From the NCBI RefSeq assembly GCF_013248965.1, contig NZ_JABRVQ010000012.1:1-64000 (forward strand): a DNA stretch of 64,000 nucleotides. The letters run 5' to 3'. Below are positions 19,114 through 27,504 of this stretch, in pieces. Position numbers and translations under genes: made by a program. The notes below the pieces were generated by a model. It was not told the DNA's origin, did not search any database, and was given only the letters and a program-made list of their open reading frames with translations. This DNA is from Psychrobacter okhotskensis (GTDB taxonomy: Bacteria; Pseudomonadota; Gammaproteobacteria; Pseudomonadales; Moraxellaceae). Position 1 is the first letter of the stretch; every line of letters begins with the position of its first letter.

Positions 19114-21147
19114 TTATGTGAAATAAGCCAACAGCGATAAAATGAGTACAAACTCAATAAAGCAAATGCTATGCCATACCAGTAGTGGACGGCGGACAAT
19201 AAGCGGTTCAGGCTCACTAGTATTGCTAGCATTATCAGGGTTAAAATCCTGTAGGAATTCGCCAATCGCTTGGTAGCGAGCTTGGGTATTAGGATGCAGC
19301 GCACGCAATAACGCTTGCTGGCTAGCAGCGGGTACACGGTACTTGCGTAAACGTTCGGTCGGCAGGATTAAGGTCTGGTTGGTTTGAGTCGCATTCATGA
19401 GTGCTTGCGAGCTAAAAGGACGAGTGCCAGTTAGCAGCTCGTAACCAATCACCGCTATAGAGAATAGATCAGAGTGCACTCCTTTTGGTGCATCGCTGTA
19501 ATATTCTGGTGCAGCGTAATGTAGATCGCCGTTGGGAGGTCTGGTGCTGTCTTTGAGTATTGAGGAGCTTGCCGAACCAAAATCAATCAGTTTGATCGCA
19601 CCATCAGCGCTTATTAGGATGTTTTCAGGTTTGATATCTTGATGCAACAGGTAGTGCCGATGCATCACTCGCACTGCCATACCGATCTTGGTGAGTAAAT
19701 CATAAGTTTGCCACACATCACACGGTGCGTGACGATCAATAAAAGCTCTTAGACTCTCGCCTTCAATGTATTCAGTCAAGTGATACAGATAGTGGCTGCT
19801 GGCAGGCACAGGATAATAGCGAAGCAAGCCTGACACACTATGTGCTAGGTTTTTGCTTAAACCGGCTTTGTAATTTGATGCGCTATGCGTGTCTGTAAAG
19901 GTATTAGGGTCAGCTTGATTATAAGCGCTCTCGCCTGCTCGCTTATGTTTGGATAGGCTAAGCCCTATGCTGCGCTCCTTTAAAAACTCGCGTAGATAAT
20001 TGCCATCTTCTACAGTATTTAGGCTTGGGGACTTGATAACGAATGTCCGTTTATACTCGTCCTCGACTAAATACACTTCGCTACGAGCCGTACGCGCTAT
20101 CACCTCAACGACTATGAAGCCATCGATCCGTGCGCCAACTTCTAAGCCCGTTAATAACTGATAACGATAGATATCGTGAAGGGCAAACGGGTCATTATTA
20201 CCATTGTCATTATTTACATTGTCACTACTGTCGTTAGTATGATCACCGTCGCCTGTCTTTTTTTTATGGAGTAATTGCGCCTTTATACCGAGTATTATCA
20301 TCGTTAAATTGTCATGACTGCCGTCATTAAACGCCTGCTCGCATAGGTTTTGACTGATAGAAATATCAGCCGCCAGCTTTGACGTCTCCATTGATGTACC
20401 TAGCGCTCGTGCTGCTGTACACAGCTCAAACTCAAGCTCTGCGTCGTTAATAGACTCATAGACGCCATCGGTCATTAGTGCCAGACATTCCTCTTGATGC
20501 AAGGTAAACACCGACTGCTGCAGCTCAATGTACATATCTGCGCCGATAGCCGCAGACAGCGCCCCTTTATCTAGACCACGATGGATACGGTGGTCTTTGG
20601 TCAGCACTGTCGAGCTATTGCTATCGATACGATAAATGCGCGAATCTCCCGTATGGAATAAATGGATGCGATCGCCGATGCATAGCAGACCTGACAAAGT
20701 GGACAACAAAGGCGGTACGCGCTGATGAACCTGCGGGAAATACAGCGCATCGTTGGCTTTGTTCACCGCTATTTTAATTAGGCTAGCGATTTGATGATCA
20801 TCAAAGCTTGTCGATACTGTTTTATCAAGCAGCGTGTTTTCAAGCGCTAAAGTCAGGTGATGAGCCACCGTATTAACCACCAATCGACTGGCCTGTTTGG
20901 GAAACTGACAAGCGCTAACGCCATCGGCTATCAATACCAATAAAGGGGCGTGATAATGCTGGTTATTGATACCAATAGTCTCAGCTATCTTGCGATATGG
21001 CAGACAAGTGGTCACCAGCAAGCTGTCTTGGTTTTCAGCTTTACGTCCTTTTGTCGTATAAAAATCCAGCCACCACAGTGCTTCATGCGCACCGTCATGG
21101 CTCGTTGTATCTATACTTTGAGCGTTTAGCGTTGTATCTTTTTGCAT
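19114..21147 (-). CDS. PP2C phosphatase / Ser-Thr kinase fusion, membrane-anchored
   Basis: A 677-residue two-enzyme protein. Residues 1-270 form a PP2C-type phosphatase with the metal-binding blocks L-I-A-D-G-V-S, H-T-G-D-S-R-I-Y, L-M-T-D-G-V-Y-E-S and D-G-S-H-D-N-L-T. A Gly/Asn/Asp linker leads to a Hanks-type kinase (about 330-615): Lys in F-V-I-K-S-P, catalytic loop H-Q-D-I-K-P-E-N near 502 and D-F-G near 522. The Gly-rich loop is degenerate (I-A-R-T-A-R-S-E-V-Y) and HRD is HQD. A single membrane helix ends the protein (about 655-675). It lies two bases behind the nitrate transporter gene. A similar kinase lies in the Pseudomonas aeruginosa nitrate cluster. The target is unknown. Confidence 0.9.
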   Translation of the reverse strand: MQKDTTLNAQSIDTTSHDGAHEALWWLDFYTTKGRKAENQDSLLVTTCLPYRKIAETIGINNQHYHAPLLVLIADGVSACQFPKQASRLVVNTVAHHLTLALENTLLDKTVSTSFDDHQIASLIKIAVNKANDALYFPQVHQRVPPLLSTLSGLLCIGDRIHLFHTGDSRIYRIDSNSSTVLTKDHRIHRGLDKGALSAAIGADMYIELQQSVFTLHQEECLALMTDGVYESINDAELEFELCTAARALGTSMETSKLAADISISQNLCEQAFNDGSHDNLTMIILGIKAQLLHKKKTGDGDHTNDSSDNVNNDNGNNDPFALHDIYRYQLLTGLEVGARIDGFIVVEVIARTARSEVYLVEDEYKRTFVIKSPSLNTVEDGNYLREFLKERSIGLSLSKHKRAGESAYNQADPNTFTDTHSASNYKAGLSKNLAHSVSGLLRYYPVPASSHYLYHLTEYIEGESLRAFIDRHAPCDVWQTYDLLTKIGMAVRVMHRHYLLHQDIKPENILISADGAIKLIDFGSASSSILKDSTRPPNGDLHYAAPEYYSDAPKGVHSDLFSIAVIGYELLTGTRPFSSQALMNATQTNQTLILPTERLRKYRVPAASQQALLRALHPNTQARYQAIGEFLQDFNPDNASNTSEPEPLIVRRPLLVWHSICFIEFVLILSLLAYFT

Positions 21148-21149
21148 AG

Positions 21150-22661
21150 TTAGCTTACCTGAATCTGCGCAAAACTACCGTCAGGCATCTCTTCAACAAT
21201 CACGCCTTCAGGTTCTTTTAAAAAGAATAGCGCTATGAATCCAACCACGGCGGTTGCCGCAATGACAAAGAAGAACGCTTGGTAGGAGACGAGGCTGAGT
21301 ACGGTCAGATAAACCACTGAGCCGACATTGCCATATGCCCCTGTCATGCCCGCGAATTGTCCGGTCATACTGCGCTTGATCAGCGGAATGACCGCAAAGA
21401 CTGCGCCCTCGCCGGCTTGTACAAAGAACGAGCAAAACATGGTGATGAGTAGCGCCAGTGCAATCGGCCACGTCGAGTCGACAATACCCATCAGTACATA
21501 GCCGACTGCTAGTCCTGCGGTCAAAATCAGTAGGGTAATCTTGCGCCCAAACTTATCACTTAGCCAGCCACCGCCCGGACGCGACATCAGATTCATAAAG
21601 GCGTAACTTGAGGCGAGCACCCCTGCCATGACAATCGATAGATTAAAGGTCTCTTGATAAAACAGCGGCAACATAGACACCACCGCCAGCTCCGAGCCAA
21701 AGGTGGCAAAGTATAAAATGTTTAAAATACCCACTTGCTTGAAATCATAACGCTGCGCTTTTGGCACCGGCGTCGTAAATACCTCTTTATTAAAGCGGTA
21801 ACTGCTGACAAACTCATAAATAAATAGCAGGGTCAGACCGATATAGACTATGTTCACAGTCGCCTGACTGAGTAAGCTGACACCCTCTGGTGATAGCTTC
21901 CACGCTAAGAGTGCTAATGCCAAATACATCGGTAGCTTAAAGGCCATCATCAGCCAAAAGTCGCCGGTTGAGGTCACCATCATCGCGCCAGATTTTTTGG
22001 GTTTAAAATAGGTGGCACCCTTGGGCGTATCACGCACCATCTTATAAAAAATCACGCTATACAGCATCATCACCACCCCCGAGGTGGCCGTCGCATAACG
22101 CCAGCCTTCATCACCGCCTAATATAGCAGCGGCAGCAATAGCAACCGTTGGTAGTAGCAATGCAGCCGCAGCGGAACCAAAGTTACCCCAGCCGCCATAA
22201 ATGCCTTCAGCCGTCCCCAGCTCACTGGCAGGGAACCAATCGCTCATCAAGCGAATACCCACTACAAAGCCTGCCCCAACGAAGCCTAGCAAGAACCGAG
22301 ACAAGGCAAGAGTGTTGTAATCTTGCGCAAAAGCAAAGGTAAAACAGGGAATCGCGCCAATAGCTAAAATGGCGGTGTAGACGAGTCGTGGCCCAAAGCG
22401 ATCAGTCAGCATACCGATAATGACGCGGGCAGGTATGGTGAGCGCGACGTTCAATATCAGCAAAGTTTTGATTTGATCTTTGCTCAAATTCAAGGTCTCA
22501 CCAATGGCAGACAAAAAAGGCGCGTGGTTGAACCAGACAAAAAAGGTTAAGAAAAAAGCGATCCAGCCTAAATGTAGAATCTTATTTTTATCTTTAAAGG
22601 AGAAAATATTGAGCTTATCTTGTGTTGGCACAGCAGATTTAGAGGTTGGCGATGATGACAT
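21150..22661 (-). CDS. Nitrate/nitrite transporter, MFS (NNP/NarK family)
   Basis: A 503-residue inner-membrane protein with about 12 helices, of the nitrate-nitrite porter branch of the major facilitator superfamily. Typical features are F-F-V-W-F-N-H-A-P near the first helix, G-M-L-T-D-R-F-G-P-R, the signature G-W-G-N-F-G-S-A-A-A and the second A-G-M-T-G-A-Y-G-N-V-G. The family's two Gly-rich nitrate signatures are thus both recognisable. It is the first gene of the leftward operon and presumably imports nitrate for NasA. A sigma-54 promoter sequence lies 85 bp upstream (22746-22761). Confidence 0.93.
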   Translation of the reverse strand: MSSSPTSKSAVPTQDKLNIFSFKDKNKILHLGWIAFFLTFFVWFNHAPFLSAIGETLNLSKDQIKTLLILNVALTIPARVIIGMLTDRFGPRLVYTAILAIGAIPCFTFAFAQDYNTLALSRFLLGFVGAGFVVGIRLMSDWFPASELGTAEGIYGGWGNFGSAAAALLLPTVAIAAAAILGGDEGWRYATATSGVVMMLYSVIFYKMVRDTPKGATYFKPKKSGAMMVTSTGDFWLMMAFKLPMYLALALLAWKLSPEGVSLLSQATVNIVYIGLTLLFIYEFVSSYRFNKEVFTTPVPKAQRYDFKQVGILNILYFATFGSELAVVSMLPLFYQETFNLSIVMAGVLASSYAFMNLMSRPGGGWLSDKFGRKITLLILTAGLAVGYVLMGIVDSTWPIALALLITMFCSFFVQAGEGAVFAVIPLIKRSMTGQFAGMTGAYGNVGSVVYLTVLSLVSYQAFFFVIAATAVVGFIALFFLKEPEGVIVEEMPDGSFAQIQVS

Positions 22662-22745
22662 AAACGAGTTCCTTAAGTGGCTAACTTTACAGTTGTCATA
22701 ATAAGTAATGGTGAAAAAACTTATCAGTTAGAACACTTGGGGCGG

Positions 22746-22761
22746 TGCAATGGCTGTGCCA
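22746..22761 (-). promoter_or_regulatory. Sigma-54 promoter of the nitrate transporter operon
   Basis: On the minus strand the sequence is TGGCAC, five bases, TTGCA: a full match to the -24/-12 sigma-54 consensus. It lies 85 bp before the transporter ATG at 22661. This implies RpoN with an enhancer-binding protein, most likely NtrC. Confidence 0.82.
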
Positions 22762-22953
22762 GTAGAAGACTTAGTGGTGATTATCGTTATATATCCTAAT
22801 TATCAATAAAAGGGTCTACGCCTTGCTATCAAAGACATTCAAGCCTTAATGAAAAGATTAACTATATTTCATTAATAATAAAAACTGTCTTGATTCGGTT
22901 ATATCAATAAAAAATACTAATAGCGCCATTAATAATCAATATGGTGCATCACG

Positions 22954-22970
22954 TCATCTATTTTGGTGCA
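22954..22970 (+). promoter_or_regulatory. NtrC-like binding site between the divergent nitrate operons
   Basis: The 17 bases TCATCTATTTTGGTGCA agree with the classic NtrC site (TGCACTATTTTGGTGCA, recalled) at 14 of 17 positions, with one half-site intact. A second half-site, ATGGTGCA, lies at 22941-22948. Both are about 180-210 bp from the two sigma-54 promoters, a normal enhancer distance. Confidence 0.5.
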
Positions 22971-23148
22971 TAACTGAACGCTGTTGCCACTTTTTAAAGC
23001 GTAGTCGTTTTTAGCCACTCTTTATTATCCCAATCTCTTTTAGGGCTTTTAGCGCTTTGATTACTTATAAACAGACTAGGTGCACTGCACTCATCCTCAC
23101 ATTATTAGCGACTCATAAAGGGAAGAAGCTGCGCGCACCTTTGGTGCT

Positions 23149-23164
23149 TGGCACAGTTATTGAA
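23149..23164 (+). promoter_or_regulatory. Probable sigma-54 promoter of nirBD
   Basis: TGGCAC, five bases, TTGAA. The -24 element is perfect; the -12 element has A where the consensus has C, which may weaken it. It lies 89 bp before the nirB ATG, almost the same distance as the opposite promoter from its gene. The two sites also share the CTTGGCACAG-like context. Confidence 0.58.
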
Positions 23165-23252
23165 TCAGTAATGGAGGTAGGCACTAAATATTACTCTTCG
23201 TCACAACCGTTAGACCGCAATATTTAGACAACCCTTTATTGAGGATAAATGT

Positions 23253-25841
23253 ATGAGTAACACAGCAATGAATACAACCAGTAAGCCTAAGCTAGTCGTC
23301 ATCGGTAACGGTATGGTCGGGCACCATTTCGTTGAACGCGCCATAGAACAAGGCCTACATGAGCGTTTTGAGATTCATGTATTCGCTGAAGAGGATCGCC
23401 CTGCTTATGACCGCGTTTATCTATCCAGCTATTTTGAGCACAAAGATGCTGGCAAGCTCAATTTAGTTGATCTTAGCGCTTACAAGTCATCAAATATCGA
23501 ACTGCATCTCAATCAACGCATTGTTAATATTGACTCAAGCGCCCAATCTATTACCACAGAAGATGGTGAGCAGATTGAGTATAGCGAGCTGGTACTGGCC
23601 ACAGGCTCCTACCCATTTGTGCCGCCTATCGCAGGACGCGATCATCCGCACTGCCACGTTTATCGCACTATTGCGGATTTGGATGAGATATTGGCTATTG
23701 CCCAATTGCCCAAAGTCAAAAAAGGTGTGGTGGTGGGCGGTGGTCTACTCGGTTTAGAAGCAGCCAAAGCCTTGGTTACCTTAGGACTAGAGACGTATGT
23801 TGTAGAATTTGCGCCGCAGCTGATGGGTGTTCAGCTTGATGCCGCTGGTGGTGATATTTTAAAACGTAAAATCGAAGCGCTCGGTGTCACGGTTTTGACA
23901 GGTAAAAACACCAAAGAGATAATAGCCAATCCAAATACTGACGGCGCTGATGCGTGTCATCTGACCATGCAATTTACCGATGATACCTCGCTCGATACCG
24001 ATATGATTGTCTTTAGCGCAGGTATTCGTCCGCAAGACGATATTATAAAGAGCAACCCTGATTGCGGTATTGAGATGGGCGCACGCGGTGGTATCTTAAT
24101 TGATGAGCACTGTCGCACCAATGCTGAGCACGTTTATGCCATTGGCGAATGTGCGGTATGGAACAATAAAGTGTTTGGTTTGGTCGCGCCGGGCTACAGT
24201 ATGGCGAGCATTTGCGCCGCTCAAATCGCAGGTCACAGTGAACAAGTATTTATAGGCGCTGATATGAGCACCAAGCTCAAACTCATGGGCGTCGATGTTG
24301 GTAGTATTGGCGATGCGCATGGTATTACAGAGGGCGGATTGAGTTATCTGTATCAAAACCCAGCAGAGGGCATTTACAAAAAGCTGGTCACGACCGCTGA
24401 TAACAAACGCCTGCTTGGTGCGGTATTGGTTGGTGATACTGAGGATTATAATAATTTATTGCAGCTGTATCTCAATGATATCGACTTGCCCGCTCATCCT
24501 GAGAGTTTGATACTGCCTAATGTCGAAAAACCGACGATGGGTATAGAAAACCTGCCTGATACGGCAACGATTTGCTCTTGTTATAACGTCACCAAAGGCG
24601 CTATCTGCGCTGCAGTCGACAATGGTGCCTACTCGATTGGCGATGTCAAAGCGGTCACTAATGCTGGCACGGGCTGCGGTGGCTGTGCGCCCATGGTTAA
24701 GGACACTTTAGGCTACCAATTAACTACCTTAGGCTTTGAGGTCAATAACGACTTGTGCGAGCATTTTGCCTACTCCCGTCAGGAGTTATATAGCTTAATT
24801 CGGGTGCATGGTATTCGAACCTTTGATGCGCTACTCACCGAACATGGCAGTGGTCATGGCTGCGAGATTTGCAAACCAACCGTCGCCTCTATTTTGTCGT
24901 CATGCTGGAATGATTACGTACTCAAACCTGAGCTGACCCCGCTACAAGACAGCAATGACTATTATCTGGGTAATATCCAAAAAGACGGCACCTATTCAGT
25001 GGTGCCAAGAGTACCGGGCGGCGAGATTACCGCCGATAAGCTTATCATTCTCGGACAAGTCGCCAAAGAGTTTAACTTATATACCAAAATCACCGGCGGT
25101 CAACGCGTGGACTTATTTGGCGCGCGTATGGAGCAGTTGCCTGATATCTGGACACAACTGGTAGCCGCTGGCTTTGAGACCGGTCATGCCTATGGTAAGT
25201 CGCTACGTACCGTCAAATCTTGTGTCGGTAATGACTGGTGCCGATACGGGGTGGATGACAGTATGGGTCTGGCGATTAGGCTCGAGGATCGCTACAAAGG
25301 CGTGCGCTCGCCGCACAAGATAAAAATGGGTGTGTCAGGCTGTATGCGCGAGTGTGCCGAGGCGCAAAGCAAAGACTTTGGCATGATCGCCACCGAAAAC
25401 GGCTGGAACTTATTCGTCTGCGGTAACGGTGGTATTACCCCGCGCCATGGCGAGCTGTTCGCCACCGACCTCGATACCGAGACGATGGTCAAATATATCG
25501 ACCGTATTATCATGTTCTATATCAAAACTGCCGATAAGCTGCAGCGCACCTCAAAATGGCGTGAAAGTTTGGAAGGCGGACTTGAGTATCTACAAGCGGT
25601 CATTATTGAGGACAGCTTAGGCATAGCGGACGAGCTTGAAGCACAAATGCAGCTGCTAGTCGATAATTATGTCTGCGAATGGCAAGCCACCATTACCGAT
25701 AGCGAAAAGCTCAAACGCTTCCGTCATTTTGTCAATAGTGAACAAGGAGATGATAACGTGGTCTTTGTCAATGAACGCGCGCAGATTCGCCCCGCAACGG
25801 ATATTGAAAAAGTCAAAATCCAAGTGACCGAATTGGCTTAA
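23253..25841 (+). CDS. nirB: NAD(P)H nitrite reductase, large subunit
   Basis: An 862-residue siroheme enzyme reducing nitrite to ammonium in the cytoplasm. An N-terminal FAD/NAD(P)H reductase has G-N-G-M-V-G-H-H near residue 18 and V-V-V-G-G-G-L-L-G-L-E-A near 160. A BFD-like [2Fe-2S] domain follows near residue 440 (C-S-C-Y-N-V, then G-C-G-G-C). The C-terminal part is a nitrite/sulfite reductase with the [4Fe-4S]-siroheme ligands in S-C-V-G-N-D-W-C and G-V-S-G-C-M-R-E-C. Length is normal for the family (about 840-860). It starts the rightward nirBD operon. Confidence 0.96.
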   Translation: MSNTAMNTTSKPKLVVIGNGMVGHHFVERAIEQGLHERFEIHVFAEEDRPAYDRVYLSSYFEHKDAGKLNLVDLSAYKSSNIELHLNQRIVNIDSSAQSITTEDGEQIEYSELVLATGSYPFVPPIAGRDHPHCHVYRTIADLDEILAIAQLPKVKKGVVVGGGLLGLEAAKALVTLGLETYVVEFAPQLMGVQLDAAGGDILKRKIEALGVTVLTGKNTKEIIANPNTDGADACHLTMQFTDDTSLDTDMIVFSAGIRPQDDIIKSNPDCGIEMGARGGILIDEHCRTNAEHVYAIGECAVWNNKVFGLVAPGYSMASICAAQIAGHSEQVFIGADMSTKLKLMGVDVGSIGDAHGITEGGLSYLYQNPAEGIYKKLVTTADNKRLLGAVLVGDTEDYNNLLQLYLNDIDLPAHPESLILPNVEKPTMGIENLPDTATICSCYNVTKGAICAAVDNGAYSIGDVKAVTNAGTGCGGCAPMVKDTLGYQLTTLGFEVNNDLCEHFAYSRQELYSLIRVHGIRTFDALLTEHGSGHGCEICKPTVASILSSCWNDYVLKPELTPLQDSNDYYLGNIQKDGTYSVVPRVPGGEITADKLIILGQVAKEFNLYTKITGGQRVDLFGARMEQLPDIWTQLVAAGFETGHAYGKSLRTVKSCVGNDWCRYGVDDSMGLAIRLEDRYKGVRSPHKIKMGVSGCMRECAEAQSKDFGMIATENGWNLFVCGNGGITPRHGELFATDLDTETMVKYIDRIIMFYIKTADKLQRTSKWRESLEGGLEYLQAVIIEDSLGIADELEAQMQLLVDNYVCEWQATITDSEKLKRFRHFVNSEQGDDNVVFVNERAQIRPATDIEKVKIQVTELA

Positions 25842-25860
25842 ACGCTCTACTGTCTTCTTT

Positions 25861-25898
25861 AAACACAGCGCTAGCACTTTTTAGAACTGGCTGTGTTT
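25861..25898 (+). other. Intercistronic hairpin between nirB and nirD
   Basis: AAACACAGC and GCTGTGTTT are perfectly complementary over nine bases with a 20-base loop. No U-run follows directly, so it is more likely an mRNA-stability element than a full terminator. Confidence 0.45.
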
Positions 25899-25945
25899 AG
25901 AGTCTGATTTCTATTTACTCATAGTCAAACGCTAAGGATAATCCC

Positions 25946-26341
25946 ATGACCCAGCATACCGTTTGTAAACTGCAAGACATCCTCCCTGAGACTGGCGTTT
26001 GCGCGCTTATTGACGGCAAGCAAATTGCCATTTTTCGTACCAAAGAAGGCAAGTTATTCGCCATTGATAACTACGACCCTTTTAGTCGAGCAAACGTTCT
26101 ATCTAGAGGACTGATCGGTGGTACGACGCTGACGAGCGACGACGGTATTAGAGAGTCGATACTTTATGTCGCCTCGCCTATTTATAAGCAGCGCTTTGAT
26201 CTTGTGACTGGTCAATGCTTGGATGATACAGAGGTAAAGCTTGCGACTTATCAGGTAGAGCGTGATGAAGATGATGTGGTGGTAACTTACCAATTATCAG
26301 AAGATTCAAGCCTGACAACCATAGAAATTGATATGGCCTAA
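25946..26341 (+). CDS. nirD: Nitrite reductase small subunit
   Basis: A 131-residue Rieske-fold protein, the small subunit of the NirBD nitrite reductase. The segments C-A-L-I-D-G-K-Q-I-A-I-F, then A-I-D-N-Y-D-P-F and V-L-S-R-G-L-I-G are characteristic. As in other NirD proteins, the Cys/His ligands of a true Rieske cluster are absent, so it is structural or accessory. It lies about 100 bp behind nirB and is followed by a terminator. Confidence 0.95.
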   Translation: MTQHTVCKLQDILPETGVCALIDGKQIAIFRTKEGKLFAIDNYDPFSRANVLSRGLIGGTTLTSDDGIRESILYVASPIYKQRFDLVTGQCLDDTEVKLATYQVERDEDDVVVTYQLSEDSSLTTIEIDMA

Positions 26342-26427
26342 CGATAGACTTTGCGCCTTTTTAGTTTAGCGTCCATTGATATAAAATAATAACGTCACTA
26401 AAGGTCATTAAAACTCACTCTCTGCAA

Positions 26428-26462
26428 GCCCCTTACACCTAAGAGGTGAAGGGGGTTTTCTT
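26428..26462 (+). terminator. Terminator of nirBD
   Basis: A hairpin with CCCCTT plus ACCT pairing to AGGT plus AAGGGG around the loop AAG, followed by GTTTTCTT. It lies about 90 bp behind the nirD stop. Confidence 0.75.
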
Positions 26463-26545
26463 ATACTAATTATAGTCAATACTTTATCACTCAAATACCA
26501 AACTAAGATAAAAGTGCATCTATACGGTAAGTATGAAAAGTGGAT

Positions 26546-27250
26546 TTACTCTTTACTGTCACGGTATAAGGTATTTTTTGCCTCTTCCCTAAAGTCCTCA
26601 TAGGTAATCGCTGGCTCAGTGCTGGCAGATTCATTTTTTACTGCTGTATTCGGTTTGATACTTTGTTTGTCTATCTCTTTTTTATTGCCATGCTTATTTT
26701 CTTGAGTCTTTACCATTGGCTCAGCCTCAACGACTGGCGCATTGGCGCTCGTCATTGATGTTTGTTTACTGAGTGACGTTACACGATCAAAGGCAGACAC
26801 TAAGCTGCCATTCATATCAAGCATCACAACGGTAGCAGTAATAATGACCGCGCTGGATACCGCCGTCAGAATGACCAGCTTAACGTTGCTGTGAGACTTG
26901 CCTATTGGTTGTTTTGTGGTACTTGATTTTGTAGTGCTTGCTACGGATGATTGAGTTTTATTGAGAATTGGTGGAAAAGTCGTTGTTTGCTCAGACTCGG
27001 CCTCTATAGCTGTTATATTGGGATGATAAGTATAAGTATCACAATCTGCTGTTTTTGATGGTGGGTTTTCTGAGCAATACTCTGGTTCATGTACCATGTC
27101 TTGCATGGTTTTTTTCAAATATTGTTCGTAAACACTACGCGAGCGTGTATTGATATTGAGCTCACTATCAGGGTGTTCAGGGTGTTCGCTGAGCTCTACA
27201 CCTTCATTAAAACTGTCATCAAAATCGTGTTTTTTGTCTGTACTTTCCAT
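26546..27250 (-). CDS. Single-pass membrane protein, paralogue A, unknown function
   Basis: A 234-residue acidic protein, not recognised. The N-terminal 140 residues are charged, hydrophilic and probably disordered cytoplasmic sequence with a S-V-Y-E-Q-Y-L-K-K segment. One transmembrane helix follows (about 145-165: V-K-L-V-I-L-T-A-V-S-S-A-V-I-I). The rest, about 70 residues, would be periplasmic and ends with A-I-T-Y-E-D-F-R-E-E-A-K-N-T-L-Y. The same plan and the same tail recur in the gene at 27505-28587, so they are paralogues. The 5' leader contains a 13-bp inverted repeat (27294-27329). Topology is inferred from charge only. Confidence 0.72.
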   Translation of the reverse strand: MESTDKKHDFDDSFNEGVELSEHPEHPDSELNINTRSRSVYEQYLKKTMQDMVHEPEYCSENPPSKTADCDTYTYHPNITAIEAESEQTTTFPPILNKTQSSVASTTKSSTTKQPIGKSHSNVKLVILTAVSSAVIITATVVMLDMNGSLVSAFDRVTSLSKQTSMTSANAPVVEAEPMVKTQENKHGNKKEIDKQSIKPNTAVKNESASTEPAITYEDFREEAKNTLYRDSKE

Positions 27251-27293
27251 AGCTCAATACCAAGTCAATCCTTGTCAACAACGGTATATAACC

Positions 27294-27329
27294 GCATCAA
27301 TACATTCAATAATACAAATGTATTGATGC
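27294..27329. repeat. 13-bp inverted repeat upstream of paralogue A
   Basis: GCATCAATACATT and its exact complement AATGTATTGATGC are separated by 10 bp. It lies 44 bp before the start codon of the minus-strand gene at 27250. It could be an operator or a leader hairpin; there is no T-run that would make it a clear terminator. Confidence 0.6.
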
Positions 27330-27504
27330 TATGCAAGTTGTTTTGGTATGAGCGCTATAACTGACTGACAAACGGTACGAAATATTGAATTTATATAAAC
27401 GGAAGTTTATTTTTTAATATCTGATAAAATTTTATTTAAGCTAGGGCGTTTTGAACATTCTAAATCTTGGGTAAGTACAGTAACCAACCAATGATTCAAA
27501 ATTA

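Larger units (their letters stand above)
22662..23252. other. Shared control region of the divergent nitrate operons
   Basis: 591 bp between the transporter and nirB. It holds two outward-facing sigma-54-type promoters (22746-22761 minus, 23149-23164 plus), an NtrC-like site near its centre, and a small palindrome GCACC-TTT-GGTGC at 23134-23146 just before the nirB promoter. I see no gene and no clear riboswitch or antiterminator leader. Confidence 0.65.

Noticed and set aside
23134..23146. GCACC-TTT-GGTGC as an NtrC site
   Set aside because: The spacing is shorter than an NtrC site and it lies too close to the promoter; it may be chance.
27440..27460. CTAGGGCGTTTTGAAC as another MITE end
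   Set aside because: Only the first eight or nine bases match and no inverted partner is found within several hundred bases.
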